14,198 nucleotides of DNA from Oceanospirillaceae bacterium (GTDB lineage Bacteria > Pseudomonadota > Gammaproteobacteria > Pseudomonadales > Balneatricaceae): positions 72,938 to 87,135 of the forward strand of contig DPHB01000001.1 in assembly GCA_003521845.1 (NCBI GenBank). The letters are read 5' to 3'. Made by a program: the position numbers and the translations under genes. The notes under the pieces are model-generated. The model saw only the letters and a program-made list of their open reading frames with translations. It had not been told where the DNA came from and searched no databases. Shown here piece by piece: positions 6,768 to 13,816 of the stretch. Each line of letters opens with the position of its first letter. The first letter of the stretch is position 1.

Positions 6768-8393
6768 ATGTTACAAAAAACAAATCAAGACTGGTGGAAA
6801 GGTTGTGTTATCTACCAAATCTACCCACGTAGCTACCAAGATACCAACGGTGATGGTATTGGTGATATGCAGGGCATCACCCAGCGTTTGCCTTACATTA
6901 AAGACCTAGGGGCTGATGCAATTTGGATTTCGCCTTTCTTTAAGTCTCCCATGGCAGATTTTGGCTACGACGTGTCGGATTATTGTGCCATTGATCCAAT
7001 GTTTGGCACCATGGATGACTTTGATACCATGCTGGATACGGCCCATAAATTGGGCCTTAAGGTGATGATTGATCTGGTTTTATCCCATAGCTCCGATCAA
7101 CACCCGTGGTTTGCCGAAAGCCGTGCCAACCGCGATAACCCAAAGGCCGATTGGTATGTATGGTCTGACCCTCAGCCGGACGGTACTCCACCCAATAACT
7201 GGCTATCCATCTTTGGTGGCTCTGCTTGGCAATGGGATGCCCGCCGTGAACAGTATTATCTGCATAATTTCCTAACCTCACAGCCAGACTTAAACTTCCA
7301 CTGCCCAGCGGTGCAAGATGAGTTATTGAACGTTACCAAATTTTGGCTAGAAAAGGGCGTCGATGGGTTCCGTTTGGATACCATTAACTTCTATATTCAC
7401 GATAAGCAACTGCGCTCTAATCCTCCCTTGCCAGTAGCAGAGCGCAATAGTTCAATTGCGCCGTCGGTGAATCCTTATAACCACCAAAAACATTTGTATT
7501 CTAAGAATCAGCCAGAAAACTTAGATTTCTTAAAGCGCTTCCGCAGTCTGTTAAATCAGTACCAGGGCCGCACCATGTTGGGTGAGGTAGGGGATGCTCA
7601 GCAAGGGCTAGAAATTTTGGGTGAATACACAGCCGGTGATGAACGTGCTCATATGTGCTACGCCTTTGAATTCTTAGGCGCGAACCCTATGACTCCAGAT
7701 TGGATTCAGCAAACCTTTGCTAAGCTACAGGATGTTGCGCCTGACGGTTGGGCTTGCTGGGCCTTTTCTAATCATGATGTAGTACGCCACAAGAGTCGTT
7801 GGAACCTAAGTGATGAAGCTGTTAAGGCCTTTAATGCCCTAATGATGTGTATGCGTGGTTCCACTTGTATTTACCAAGGTGAAGAGCTGGGTTTTAGTGA
7901 AGCAGAGGTGCCATTTGAAGCCTTGCAGGATCCTTATGGTATCGAATTCTGGCCAGAATTTAAGGGCCGCGATGGCTGCCGTACCCCCATGGTGTGGGAT
8001 GCCAATGCTAAAAATGGCGGCTTTTCCGACGCCGATACCTGGTTGCCCGTAGCGCCTAGCCAGCTGCCCAAGGAGCCAAGTGTTCAGGTTGGCGTAGCAG
8101 GTTCTATGCATAGTCACTACCGCAATACCATTGCCATGCGTCATGCCTATGCTGCCCTAGCCCAAGGCGAATTAGCTAATATGCAGGCCAATGGCAATGT
8201 GCTCACCTTTGAACGCAAGCTAGGTAATGAAGAAATATTCTGCGCCTTTAACTTGAGTGAAGAGCAGGTTATGGCTGATATGCCCGCAGGCCAATGGCAA
8301 AGTGTTGAGCAACCCCTAGCAGGCCTAGTCGCGCCAACAGCACAAGTAAATCTGGCACCTTGGCAGTATGTCATTGCCATGAAAACGAAATAA
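6768..8393 (+). CDS. aglA: GH13 alpha-glucosidase AglA, cytoplasmic
   Basis: A 541-residue GH13 enzyme that splits glucose from the non-reducing end of imported alpha-glucosides. All conserved regions are present: DLVLSH (region I, His107), GFRLDT with the nucleophile Asp204 (region II), LGEVGD with the acid/base Glu273 (region III) and FSNHD with Asp337 (region IV). The residue after the nucleophile is Thr, as recalled for alpha-1,4-specific enzymes such as the Halomonas H11 alpha-glucosidase; alpha-1,6-specific oligo-1,6-glucosidases have Val there. There is no signal peptide, so it acts in the cytoplasm. ATG 6768 is chosen because AGGA lies 9 bp upstream; an in-frame TTG at 6759 overlaps that site. 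Sucrose, maltose and similar disaccharides are likely substrates, and sucrose cleavage would explain the fructokinase-like gene downstream. Confidence 0.93.
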   Translation: MLQKTNQDWWKGCVIYQIYPRSYQDTNGDGIGDMQGITQRLPYIKDLGADAIWISPFFKSPMADFGYDVSDYCAIDPMFGTMDDFDTMLDTAHKLGLKVMIDLVLSHSSDQHPWFAESRANRDNPKADWYVWSDPQPDGTPPNNWLSIFGGSAWQWDARREQYYLHNFLTSQPDLNFHCPAVQDELLNVTKFWLEKGVDGFRLDTINFYIHDKQLRSNPPLPVAERNSSIAPSVNPYNHQKHLYSKNQPENLDFLKRFRSLLNQYQGRTMLGEVGDAQQGLEILGEYTAGDERAHMCYAFEFLGANPMTPDWIQQTFAKLQDVAPDGWACWAFSNHDVVRHKSRWNLSDEAVKAFNALMMCMRGSTCIYQGEELGFSEAEVPFEALQDPYGIEFWPEFKGRDGCRTPMVWDANAKNGGFSDADTWLPVAPSQLPKEPSVQVGVAGSMHSHYRNTIAMRHAYAALAQGELANMQANGNVLTFERKLGNEEIFCAFNLSEEQVMADMPAGQWQSVEQPLAGLVAPTAQVNLAPWQYVIAMKTK

Positions 8394-8422
8394 CCCCTGT
8401 ATAAACTGACGAGAATAGAAAA

Positions 8423-9508
8423 ATGGCCGATTTAAAGCTCAACCAGATAGAGAAGACCTACAAGGGTAGCGTTAACGTTCTGAATGATATTAATTTGGAT
8501 ATTAAACAGGGTGAACTTATCGTCTTCGTGGGGCCTTCTGGCTGCGGTAAATCTACCTTGTTGCGCATGATTGCAGGCTTAGAAGACATTAGCGGCGGTG
8601 ACCTATATATAGATGGCCAGTTGGTAAACGATATTCCTCCGGCCATGCGTGGCATTGCTATGGTGTTCCAGTCTTACGCCTTGTACCCGCATATGACCGT
8701 GCGTGAAAACATGGCCTTTGCCCTAAAGATCGCCAAAAAAACACCTGCAGAGGTCGAAGCAGCCGTAGACAACGCCGCCCGCATTTTGCAGTTGGATGCT
8801 TATTTGGACAGGTTGCCCAAAGCCTTGTCTGGTGGGCAGCGGCAGCGCGTGGCCATTGGCCGTGCCATTGTGCGAGATCCTAAAGTGTTCCTATTCGATG
8901 AGCCCTTGTCCAACTTGGATGCCGCTCTACGTGTGGCTACGCGCATCGAAATTGCTAAGCTTAAAGAGGCCATGCCAGATCGCACCATGATCTATGTGAC
9001 CCACGATCAGGTGGAAGCCATGACCTTGGCAGATAGAATTGTTGTGTTGGCCGACAAGGGTATCGCTCAGGTTGGCTCGCCCATGGAGCTATACGAAACG
9101 CCAGAAAATGAATTTGTCGCCCAGTTTATCGGTTCTCCTGCTATGAACCTATTGCCTGGTGTCATTGTTGCAACGGGTGAACAAACCCAAGTGCAGTTGG
9201 ATTCTGGTTCTATGGTGACCTCTGTTATCGCAACCTCTGCCGCTGATATGGGTAAGCAGGTGAACGTTGGTGTACGCCCAGAAGACCTAGTGCCAACGGA
9301 AGACGCTGGCATCTATCAAGCCCGCGTGGATTACACCGAGGCCTTGGGCGATGTGACCTTGTTGTATTTCCATCATGAAGGTAGTAACGAAGGTGTCACA
9401 GCTAAATTGCCTGGTATTCACATGAAATTGCGTGATCAGGTGGTGAAGGTGAGAGCTAATCCTGAAAAGGTGCACTTGTTCTGCGATGGCCTTTCCATGC
9501 GCAAGTAG
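8423..9508 (+). CDS. aglK: Alpha-glucoside ABC transporter ATPase AglK (MalK-like)
   Basis: A 361-residue MalK/UgpC-type ATP-binding subunit that powers the AglEFG importer from the cytoplasmic face. Motifs occur in the usual order: Walker A GPSGCGKST (37-45), Q-loop Gln83, signature LSGGQ (135-139), Walker B VFLFDE (155-160), D-loop SNLD and switch His194 in YVTHDQ. The last 120 or so residues form the TOBE-type regulatory domain (GVRPEDL near the middle), which in MalK-like proteins contacts regulators. It follows aglA by 29 bp, with a modest GAGAA ribosome-binding site. ATPases of this class are often shared among sugar importers, so it might also energise transporters encoded elsewhere. 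It is the last of the five conserved agl genes and is followed by a branched terminator structure. Confidence 0.95.
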   Translation: MADLKLNQIEKTYKGSVNVLNDINLDIKQGELIVFVGPSGCGKSTLLRMIAGLEDISGGDLYIDGQLVNDIPPAMRGIAMVFQSYALYPHMTVRENMAFALKIAKKTPAEVEAAVDNAARILQLDAYLDRLPKALSGGQRQRVAIGRAIVRDPKVFLFDEPLSNLDAALRVATRIEIAKLKEAMPDRTMIYVTHDQVEAMTLADRIVVLADKGIAQVGSPMELYETPENEFVAQFIGSPAMNLLPGVIVATGEQTQVQLDSGSMVTSVIATSAADMGKQVNVGVRPEDLVPTEDAGIYQARVDYTEALGDVTLLYFHHEGSNEGVTAKLPGIHMKLRDQVVKVRANPEKVHLFCDGLSMRK

Positions 9509-9545
9509 CGTTCATTTTTAGTAAGTTTTCAGTATAGAGTATTGA

Positions 9546-9609
9546 GGGGTAACAGGTGAGTATTGGTAGGCTTGAGGCTAAGCCAATATTGCCGTTATCC
9601 TTTTTTTTT
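9546..9609 (+). terminator. Branched intrinsic terminator between aglK and the kinase gene
   Basis: GGGGTAAC (9546-9553) pairs with GTTATCCT (9594-9601), 8 bp including two G-U pairs, and leads straight into a run of nine T (9601-9609). The 40-nt interior holds its own hairpin (TATTGG 9561-9566 with CCAATA 9583-9588, extendable by CTT/AAG). The Shine-Dalgarno of the next gene begins directly after the T run, so some read-through or a second promoter is needed for kinase expression. Confidence 0.6.
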
Positions 9610-9620
9610 GAGGTGATGAA

Positions 9621-10565
9621 ATGTTTGTTTGTTGTGGTGAAGCGTTAATCGACATGATTCCTTTGCAGGAAAATACCGGGCAAGGCGCAAACGGGCAGCA
9701 GGGCTTTGTGCCATTAGTCGGTGGTGCTATTTTTAATACGGCCATTGGTTTAGGTCGTTTGGGGGTGTCTGGAGGCATGTTATCTGGCGTGTCTATGGAC
9801 ATGTTTGGTCAACAATTACAATCGGCCCTACAAGCAAGCCAAGTTAACACCGATTTCCTTATACGCTCATCACTGCCTACGACATTGGCCTTTGTGAAAC
9901 TCACCGATGGCCACGCAAGCTACACCTTTTATGATGAGAATTCTGCCGGTCGTAGCCTGGTCTCAGAACAGATGCCACACCTACCTAATAAGGTATCCGG
10001 CTTGTATTTTGGTGGTATTAGCCTTATCGCAGAACCGGCAGCTGACACTTATTGCCTGCTGGCCGAGCAGTATGCTGGTAGTAAGCTCATCATGTTGGAT
10101 CCCAATATCCGTCCAAGTTTTGTGGGTGATGAGAAAACTTACCGTCAACGCTTGCGGCGCATGCTTGCCGTGGCCGATTTAGTCAAGGTTTCCGATGAAG
10201 ACTTAGACTGGCTGGTGCCTGGCGGCGCAGATATACCCGAAAAGGTATTGCGTTTGCGTCAGCCTGCCAATCAATGGGTGCTGGTGACCAAAGGCAGCGC
10301 CGGCAGCGTCGCCTATGGCCCAAATAACCAGCTGGTGGAGCAAGGGGGTGTGAAGGCCGAAGTGGTAGATACCGTGGGTGCAGGGGATACCTTTAATAGT
10401 GGTTTTTTAGCCAGCTTGGTCGAACAAAACCTGGCTACCAAGGCTGCTGTTGCACAGATGACAGTGGCACAAATAAGCAAAGCCTTGCAGCTAGCAAGCC
10501 AAATCGCAGCGGTAACAGTATCTCGAGCGGGAGCTAATCCGCCTTGGAAACAAGAACTGGTATAG
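9621..10565 (+). CDS. PfkB-family sugar kinase, probable fructokinase
   Basis: A 314-residue ribokinase/PfkB-family kinase that transfers phosphate from ATP to a sugar in the cytoplasm. The N-terminal start CCGEALIDMIP, the glycine-rich substrate motif GGAIFNTAIGLGRLG (residues 34-48) and the C-terminal DTVGAGDTFNSGF (250-262, catalytic base Asp256) are all clear. The length is normal for a fructokinase. A strong GAGG ribosome-binding site lies 7 bp before ATG 9621. Placement after an alpha-glucosidase/transport operon fits phosphorylation of the fructose released from sucrose-like disaccharides. Other PfkB substrates (gluconate derivatives, ribose) cannot be excluded from motifs alone. It is separated from aglK by 112 bp with a terminator-like structure and converges with the LysR-type gene 66 bp downstream. 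Confidence 0.85.
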   Translation: MFVCCGEALIDMIPLQENTGQGANGQQGFVPLVGGAIFNTAIGLGRLGVSGGMLSGVSMDMFGQQLQSALQASQVNTDFLIRSSLPTTLAFVKLTDGHASYTFYDENSAGRSLVSEQMPHLPNKVSGLYFGGISLIAEPAADTYCLLAEQYAGSKLIMLDPNIRPSFVGDEKTYRQRLRRMLAVADLVKVSDEDLDWLVPGGADIPEKVLRLRQPANQWVLVTKGSAGSVAYGPNNQLVEQGGVKAEVVDTVGAGDTFNSGFLASLVEQNLATKAAVAQMTVAQISKALQLASQIAAVTVSRAGANPPWKQELV

Positions 10566-10631
10566 ATTATGGCCTTCAATATTCCTTTCATCATGACCAG
10601 GACTGGTGGGAATAGCTGGCTAATAGGTAAA

Positions 10632-11510
10632 CTATGCCGCTCGAAAAGGCTGGTGCTGGTTCAATATCTCTAAAAACGTTTGTACCTTGGTAGAACGGTG
10701 TAAGTCCTTGTGGGTAACGATCCAGGTGCTAGATTGCCACTCTGGCTGTGATGGCATGACCTGTACTAGTCCAGGGTATTGTTGGGCTTGCAAAGGTGAA
10801 ATAAAGGCCAAGCCTGCGCCTGCCTGCAGGGCACTTGTCATGCTGTCAATTGAGCTAACCTGAAAGCTAATCCTGTCTAATAATTGCTGCTCTTGCAGCC
10901 AGGCCATAAAGGGCACCTGCAAAAATGTGCGGCTTAAGCCAATAAAACGATGTTCTTGTAGATCCTCTAGGGTTTGTGGAGTGCCATAGGTGGCCAAATA
11001 GTTTGGATGGGCATAGAGTGCTGCATCAAGGCAGGCGAAAGGGATAACGATATTATCCGGATCCTGGGGCTTGGTGCCGGCGCGAATGGCCACATGGGCC
11101 TCGCCAAATTCCATCTGAAATACACGTTTGCTGGCATGCAATTGTACTTCTAGTAGTGGGTGTTGCTGCTGTAGGTCGACCAAGGCCGGTACAATCAACT
11201 GGTCCAACCCTGGCAGGCTGGTTACGACAAAGTTGCCACCTAGTTGTTGTTGCTGTTGATCTAGTTCTTGGGCGAGCTGGCTAAAACGTTGTTCTGTGGT
11301 TTCGACTGCCTGGCGAAATTTTATGCCGGCTTCAGTGGAGGTATAGCCACGGCCATGGCGCTGGAATAAGGTACTGTTGAGGGCTTGTTCTAATTCGTCG
11401 ATATGGCGGATAACGGTGGCCCGGTGTACTTCAAGGGCTGCTGCTGCCGCCGAGACAGTACCTAGGCGTAGTACATAAAGGGCGGTGCGAGCTTGTTGCC
11501 AGTGTTGCAT
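10632..11510 (-). CDS. LysR-type transcriptional regulator
   Basis: A 292-residue LysR-family regulator. An N-terminal winged helix-turn-helix covers about residues 5-60 (RLGTVSAAAAALEVHRATV, then the linker-helix start IDELEQALNSTLFQR). An effector-binding domain follows, beginning near NFVVTSLPGLDQLIVPAL. I chose ATG 11510 because the HTH begins within a few residues; the longer frame to 11669 runs through the promoter region and into the divergent gene. No strong Shine-Dalgarno precedes it. It is transcribed away from the FMN reductase-like gene, with 127 bp between the starts, the standard arrangement in which a LysR regulator controls its divergent neighbour and itself. The effector is unknown; oxidative or quinone/electrophile stress is a guess based on the neighbour. 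Confidence 0.9.
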   Translation of the reverse strand: MQHWQQARTALYVLRLGTVSAAAAALEVHRATVIRHIDELEQALNSTLFQRHGRGYTSTEAGIKFRQAVETTEQRFSQLAQELDQQQQQLGGNFVVTSLPGLDQLIVPALVDLQQQHPLLEVQLHASKRVFQMEFGEAHVAIRAGTKPQDPDNIVIPFACLDAALYAHPNYLATYGTPQTLEDLQEHRFIGLSRTFLQVPFMAWLQEQQLLDRISFQVSSIDSMTSALQAGAGLAFISPLQAQQYPGLVQVMPSQPEWQSSTWIVTHKDLHRSTKVQTFLEILNQHQPFRAA

Positions 11511-11528
11511 AGATATATCATATTTTTG

Positions 11529-11582
11529 CGCAGTTGATGTGCGATTATAGAAGTTATATTGTAAAAATGCATTGTTTATAAT
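11529..11582 (+). promoter_or_regulatory. LysR-controlled promoter of the FMN reductase gene
   Basis: A perfect -10 TATAAT (11577-11582) has no good -35 at the right distance (TTATAT at 11554-11559), as expected of an activator-dependent promoter. Upstream, CGCA (11529-11532) and TGCG (11540-11543) form a dyad in the T-N11-A style of LysR sites, centred about 53 bp before the predicted start near 11589. It also lies close to the LysR gene start, so it could serve for autoregulation. Confidence 0.5.
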
Positions 11583-11637
11583 GATCTCAACACAACGGCT
11601 TAATAAGCATGAAATAACCAAATTGAGAGACAGAATT

Positions 11638-12180
11638 ATGCAAGTACTCGCTTTTTCGACCAGCAGCAATCAAACATCCATTAACCGCAACCTAGTGATG
11701 ATGGCTGTGGCTGAGCTAGAACAGCAGTTAGGTGAAGCCGTGCAGCTTGAAACCATTGACATGAATGACTACGAGTTGCCCTTGTACACCCAAGCTCGCG
11801 AAGGTGAATCCGGTATTCCGGCACAGGCACAAGAGTTTTTTGCTAAAATAGGCGCAGCGGATGCCTTGATTATGGGCTTGCCCGAGCACAATGGTTATTA
11901 CCCAGCCGTATACAAGAACTTGTTTGATTGGACTTCTCGTCATAATCAAGCGTTTTATCAAAACAAGCCCACTTTGCTCTTGGCTACTTCCCCTGGCCCA
12001 GGCGGTGCAGCAAGTGTTTTGAATATTGCCGCCCAGTCAGCACCTTATTTTGCTATGGATGTACGCGGTACTCTATCTGTACCTAGCTACTTTGATGCCG
12101 TAAATATGCATACAGGTGCCTTTAATGATGCTGCCCTTACGGCACAGCTAGCGGATCAGGTTACGGCTTTACGTGCCTAG
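11638..12180 (+). CDS. NAD(P)H-dependent FMN reductase / quinone reductase-like flavoprotein
   Basis: A 180-residue flavodoxin-like protein of the NADPH-dependent FMN reductase family (SsuE/ChrR/YieF type), which uses NAD(P)H to reduce flavin, quinones or other electrophiles in the cytoplasm. The phosphate-binding start VLAFSTSSNQTSINRNLV, the mid-protein motif GLPEHNGYYPAVYKNLFDW (normally PEYNGS...LKN..DW in this family) and a late TSPGPGGA loop are visible. ATG 11638 is preferred, with GAGAGA about 8 bp upstream; the frame opening at 11572 would place translation before the TATAAT-predicted transcript start. It is divergent from the LysR regulator that probably controls it. The physiological substrate cannot be told from sequence. 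Confidence 0.85.
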   Translation: MQVLAFSTSSNQTSINRNLVMMAVAELEQQLGEAVQLETIDMNDYELPLYTQAREGESGIPAQAQEFFAKIGAADALIMGLPEHNGYYPAVYKNLFDWTSRHNQAFYQNKPTLLLATSPGPGGAASVLNIAAQSAPYFAMDVRGTLSVPSYFDAVNMHTGAFNDAALTAQLADQVTALRA

Positions 12181-12343
12181 TTCTAACATTTGGGAGTATT
12201 GTTTCTGGATAGGAGGGGGTAGGCTGAAGGCTTGACCCCGTTCGTTCTGGTTTGACACCTGCTACACAGCTTCAATTTAGTAAAACCCAAGTTAAATTCC
12301 CTCCAGTTAATATAAATACCCTTCACAGTTAATTTTTATTAAA

Positions 12344-12371
12344 TTGACAGGGCACTTCATTGTGCTATTTT
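12344..12371 (+). promoter_or_regulatory. Promoter of the second ABC transporter operon
   Basis: TTGACA (12344-12349) is followed after 16 bp by TATTTT (12366-12371), preceded by TGC, an extended -10 element. Transcription would begin near 12378. A second TTGACA at 12252-12257 with TTTAGT 18 bp on is a weaker alternative. Three AGTTAA repeats lie upstream of the -35 and a dyad lies downstream of the start. Confidence 0.6.
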
Positions 12372-12381
12372 ATATCTGTAA

Positions 12382-12402
12382 TCAGTGTATACGGTATACT
12401 GA
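12382..12402. promoter_or_regulatory. Candidate operator: GTATAC dyad
   Basis: Two self-complementary GTATAC blocks (12387-12392 and 12394-12399), separated by one base, sit within an imperfect inverted repeat: TCAGT on the left and ACTGA on the right, with one extra base in the left arm. It begins a few bases after the predicted transcription start, a repressing position. GTATAC-centred palindromes recall GntR-family sites, but no such regulator is in the window. Confidence 0.45.
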
Positions 12403-12437
12403 ATATGAAATATAAAAAGATAAGGAGAATAACAATA

Positions 12438-13736
12438 ATGACAAAACAAAACTGGATGAAATCCGTGCTCGGTGGCTTCGCACTCTCGGCCATGAGTGTA
12501 GCGGTCATGGCCGCGGCACCGATTAAAGTTGGTTTTATTGGTTCTATGTCTTCCGATTCTGGCTTAAGCGGTATACGTGCCGCAGAAATTGCCATTGATG
12601 AAGTTAATGCTGCCGGTGGCGTGAATGGACAGCAGGTGGAGCTGGTTTCTGCCGATACCCGTGAAGACCCAACGGAAGGTCTTAAGGCCTATGAATTCTT
12701 GGCCGAATCGGCCGAAGTAGACTTTATTATTTCTAGCTCTATTGACGATGTGTCCTTGGCTTGGATGCCACGTTTTATGGAATACCAGATCCCCACCTTG
12801 GATACTTGGGCCTCCTATGTCGGTATTATCGACATGGTCAAAGATGACCCCGAGGGTATGAAAAACTACTTTATGAACGTGGCTTCTGACGAAGCCTTGG
12901 CTACCTTATATATCAACTTTGGTGCCGATGTTCTGAAGGCCAAAATGGGCTTTGAATCTGTGGTTATTCTGGCAGAAGACACCGCCTTTGGTGAAGCCAT
13001 TACCGGTTTGGTTACTGAAGCCCTCGCTCCAGTAGCCGGTATTGAAGTGAAAGAGGTGATTAAATATGACATCACTACCACTGATTTTTCGCCCTTGTTC
13101 AGCAAAGCGGAGCAGTCTGGCGCCGACTTCATTTACCAAGTCAGTACGGTTAATGCGGCAGGCCTTTCTGCCCAGTACGTCAAGCTGCAGGTGCCACTGG
13201 CAATGACTGGTGTTAACGTGGCGGCTCTTGGTCACGAATATTGGGGTGATACGGGGGGTGCCGGTGCAGGCATTTCTACCTTGTCGCCAATTCCTGCTGT
13301 AGGTTTGGATCTGGACCCAGTGTCGGCTGAGTTTGTTGAGACTTATCAGTCGCGTTATACCTCGCGTCCGGTGATGCCACACTTTAATGGTTTCAATACT
13401 TATCACGGTCTAAAGCAAGCTTTGTCTGCTGCAAGTGAAGCCCGTGGCTTTGGTGATGGCTGGGCAGAGGCCATGGAAAAGCAAGATCTGAAGCTCATGA
13501 AAGATGGCGAATTGTGGTTGCGTTATGGCTGGTGGCAACATGACGAAGTTGAACCTGTAACCGGGCGTACCTACCCTCACAATATTCGTTTTGACTTGAG
13601 TGAGCCGTTTGATGATGGCGCGCCATCCATGGTAGTCGTGCAGTGGCATGAAGACGGCAAGCCCTATGTGGTTTACCCAGAAAAGTATGCCAATGGTGAT
13701 TTTGTATTGCCAAGCTGGGTACCCCCTAAGAAGTAA
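12438..13736 (+). CDS. ABC transporter substrate-binding protein, branched-chain amino acid/amide type
   Basis: A 432-residue periplasmic binding protein of the Leu/Ile/Val-type (Peripla_BP_6) fold. An N-terminal signal peptide (about residues 1-26, ending SVAVMAA before APIKVGFIG) is followed by the family start IKVGFIGSMSSDSG and AAEIAIDEVNAAGGVNGQQVEL. A long C-terminal part ends KYANGDFVLPSWVPPKK. ATG 12438 is chosen because TAAGGAGA ends about 9 bp upstream and it begins the signal peptide; the longer frame from 12360 starts before the predicted transcript start. The next gene is a LivH-type permease, which confirms the transporter class. The ligand is not evident: hydrophobic amino acids, amides, urea and aromatic or other small acids all use this family. 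At 432 residues it is longer than the roughly 370 of LivJ. Confidence 0.88.
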   Translation: MTKQNWMKSVLGGFALSAMSVAVMAAAPIKVGFIGSMSSDSGLSGIRAAEIAIDEVNAAGGVNGQQVELVSADTREDPTEGLKAYEFLAESAEVDFIISSSIDDVSLAWMPRFMEYQIPTLDTWASYVGIIDMVKDDPEGMKNYFMNVASDEALATLYINFGADVLKAKMGFESVVILAEDTAFGEAITGLVTEALAPVAGIEVKEVIKYDITTTDFSPLFSKAEQSGADFIYQVSTVNAAGLSAQYVKLQVPLAMTGVNVAALGHEYWGDTGGAGAGISTLSPIPAVGLDLDPVSAEFVETYQSRYTSRPVMPHFNGFNTYHGLKQALSAASEARGFGDGWAEAMEKQDLKLMKDGELWLRYGWWQHDEVEPVTGRTYPHNIRFDLSEPFDDGAPSMVVVQWHEDGKPYVVYPEKYANGDFVLPSWVPPKK

Positions 13737-13754
13737 GCTAGTTTTGTTGTAGCT

Positions 13755-13790
13755 AAATGGACGGTCTTGAAAGGCCGTCCATTTGTTTTT
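13755..13790 (+). terminator. Strong intrinsic terminator hairpin after the binding-protein gene
   Basis: AAATGGACGGTCT (13755-13767) pairs with AGGCCGTCCATTT (13772-13784), 13 bp with one G-U pair around a TGAA tetraloop, followed by G and TTTTT (13786-13790). It lies between the binding protein and the permease, 26 bp before the permease start, so it should reduce permease expression relative to the binding protein rather than end the operon. Confidence 0.85.
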
Positions 13791-13816
13791 CTTCTTAAAC
13801 TTGCCAGGAATCTGCC

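Noticed and set aside
9511..9538. Possible kinase promoter TTCATT-N16-TATAGA
   Set aside because: The -35 matches only 3 of 6 positions, and transcription from it would meet the branched terminator at once.
10580..10614. Inverted repeat TATTCC/GGAATA between the convergent kinase and LysR genes
   Set aside because: The arms are 6 bp with a 23-nt interior and no T or A tract on the proper side; it may be a weak bidirectional end but cannot be called.
12216..12239. Possible terminator GGGGT/ACCCC after the FMN reductase gene
   Set aside because: The stem is only 5 bp with a 14-nt loop and no T run follows, so it does not support a terminator call.
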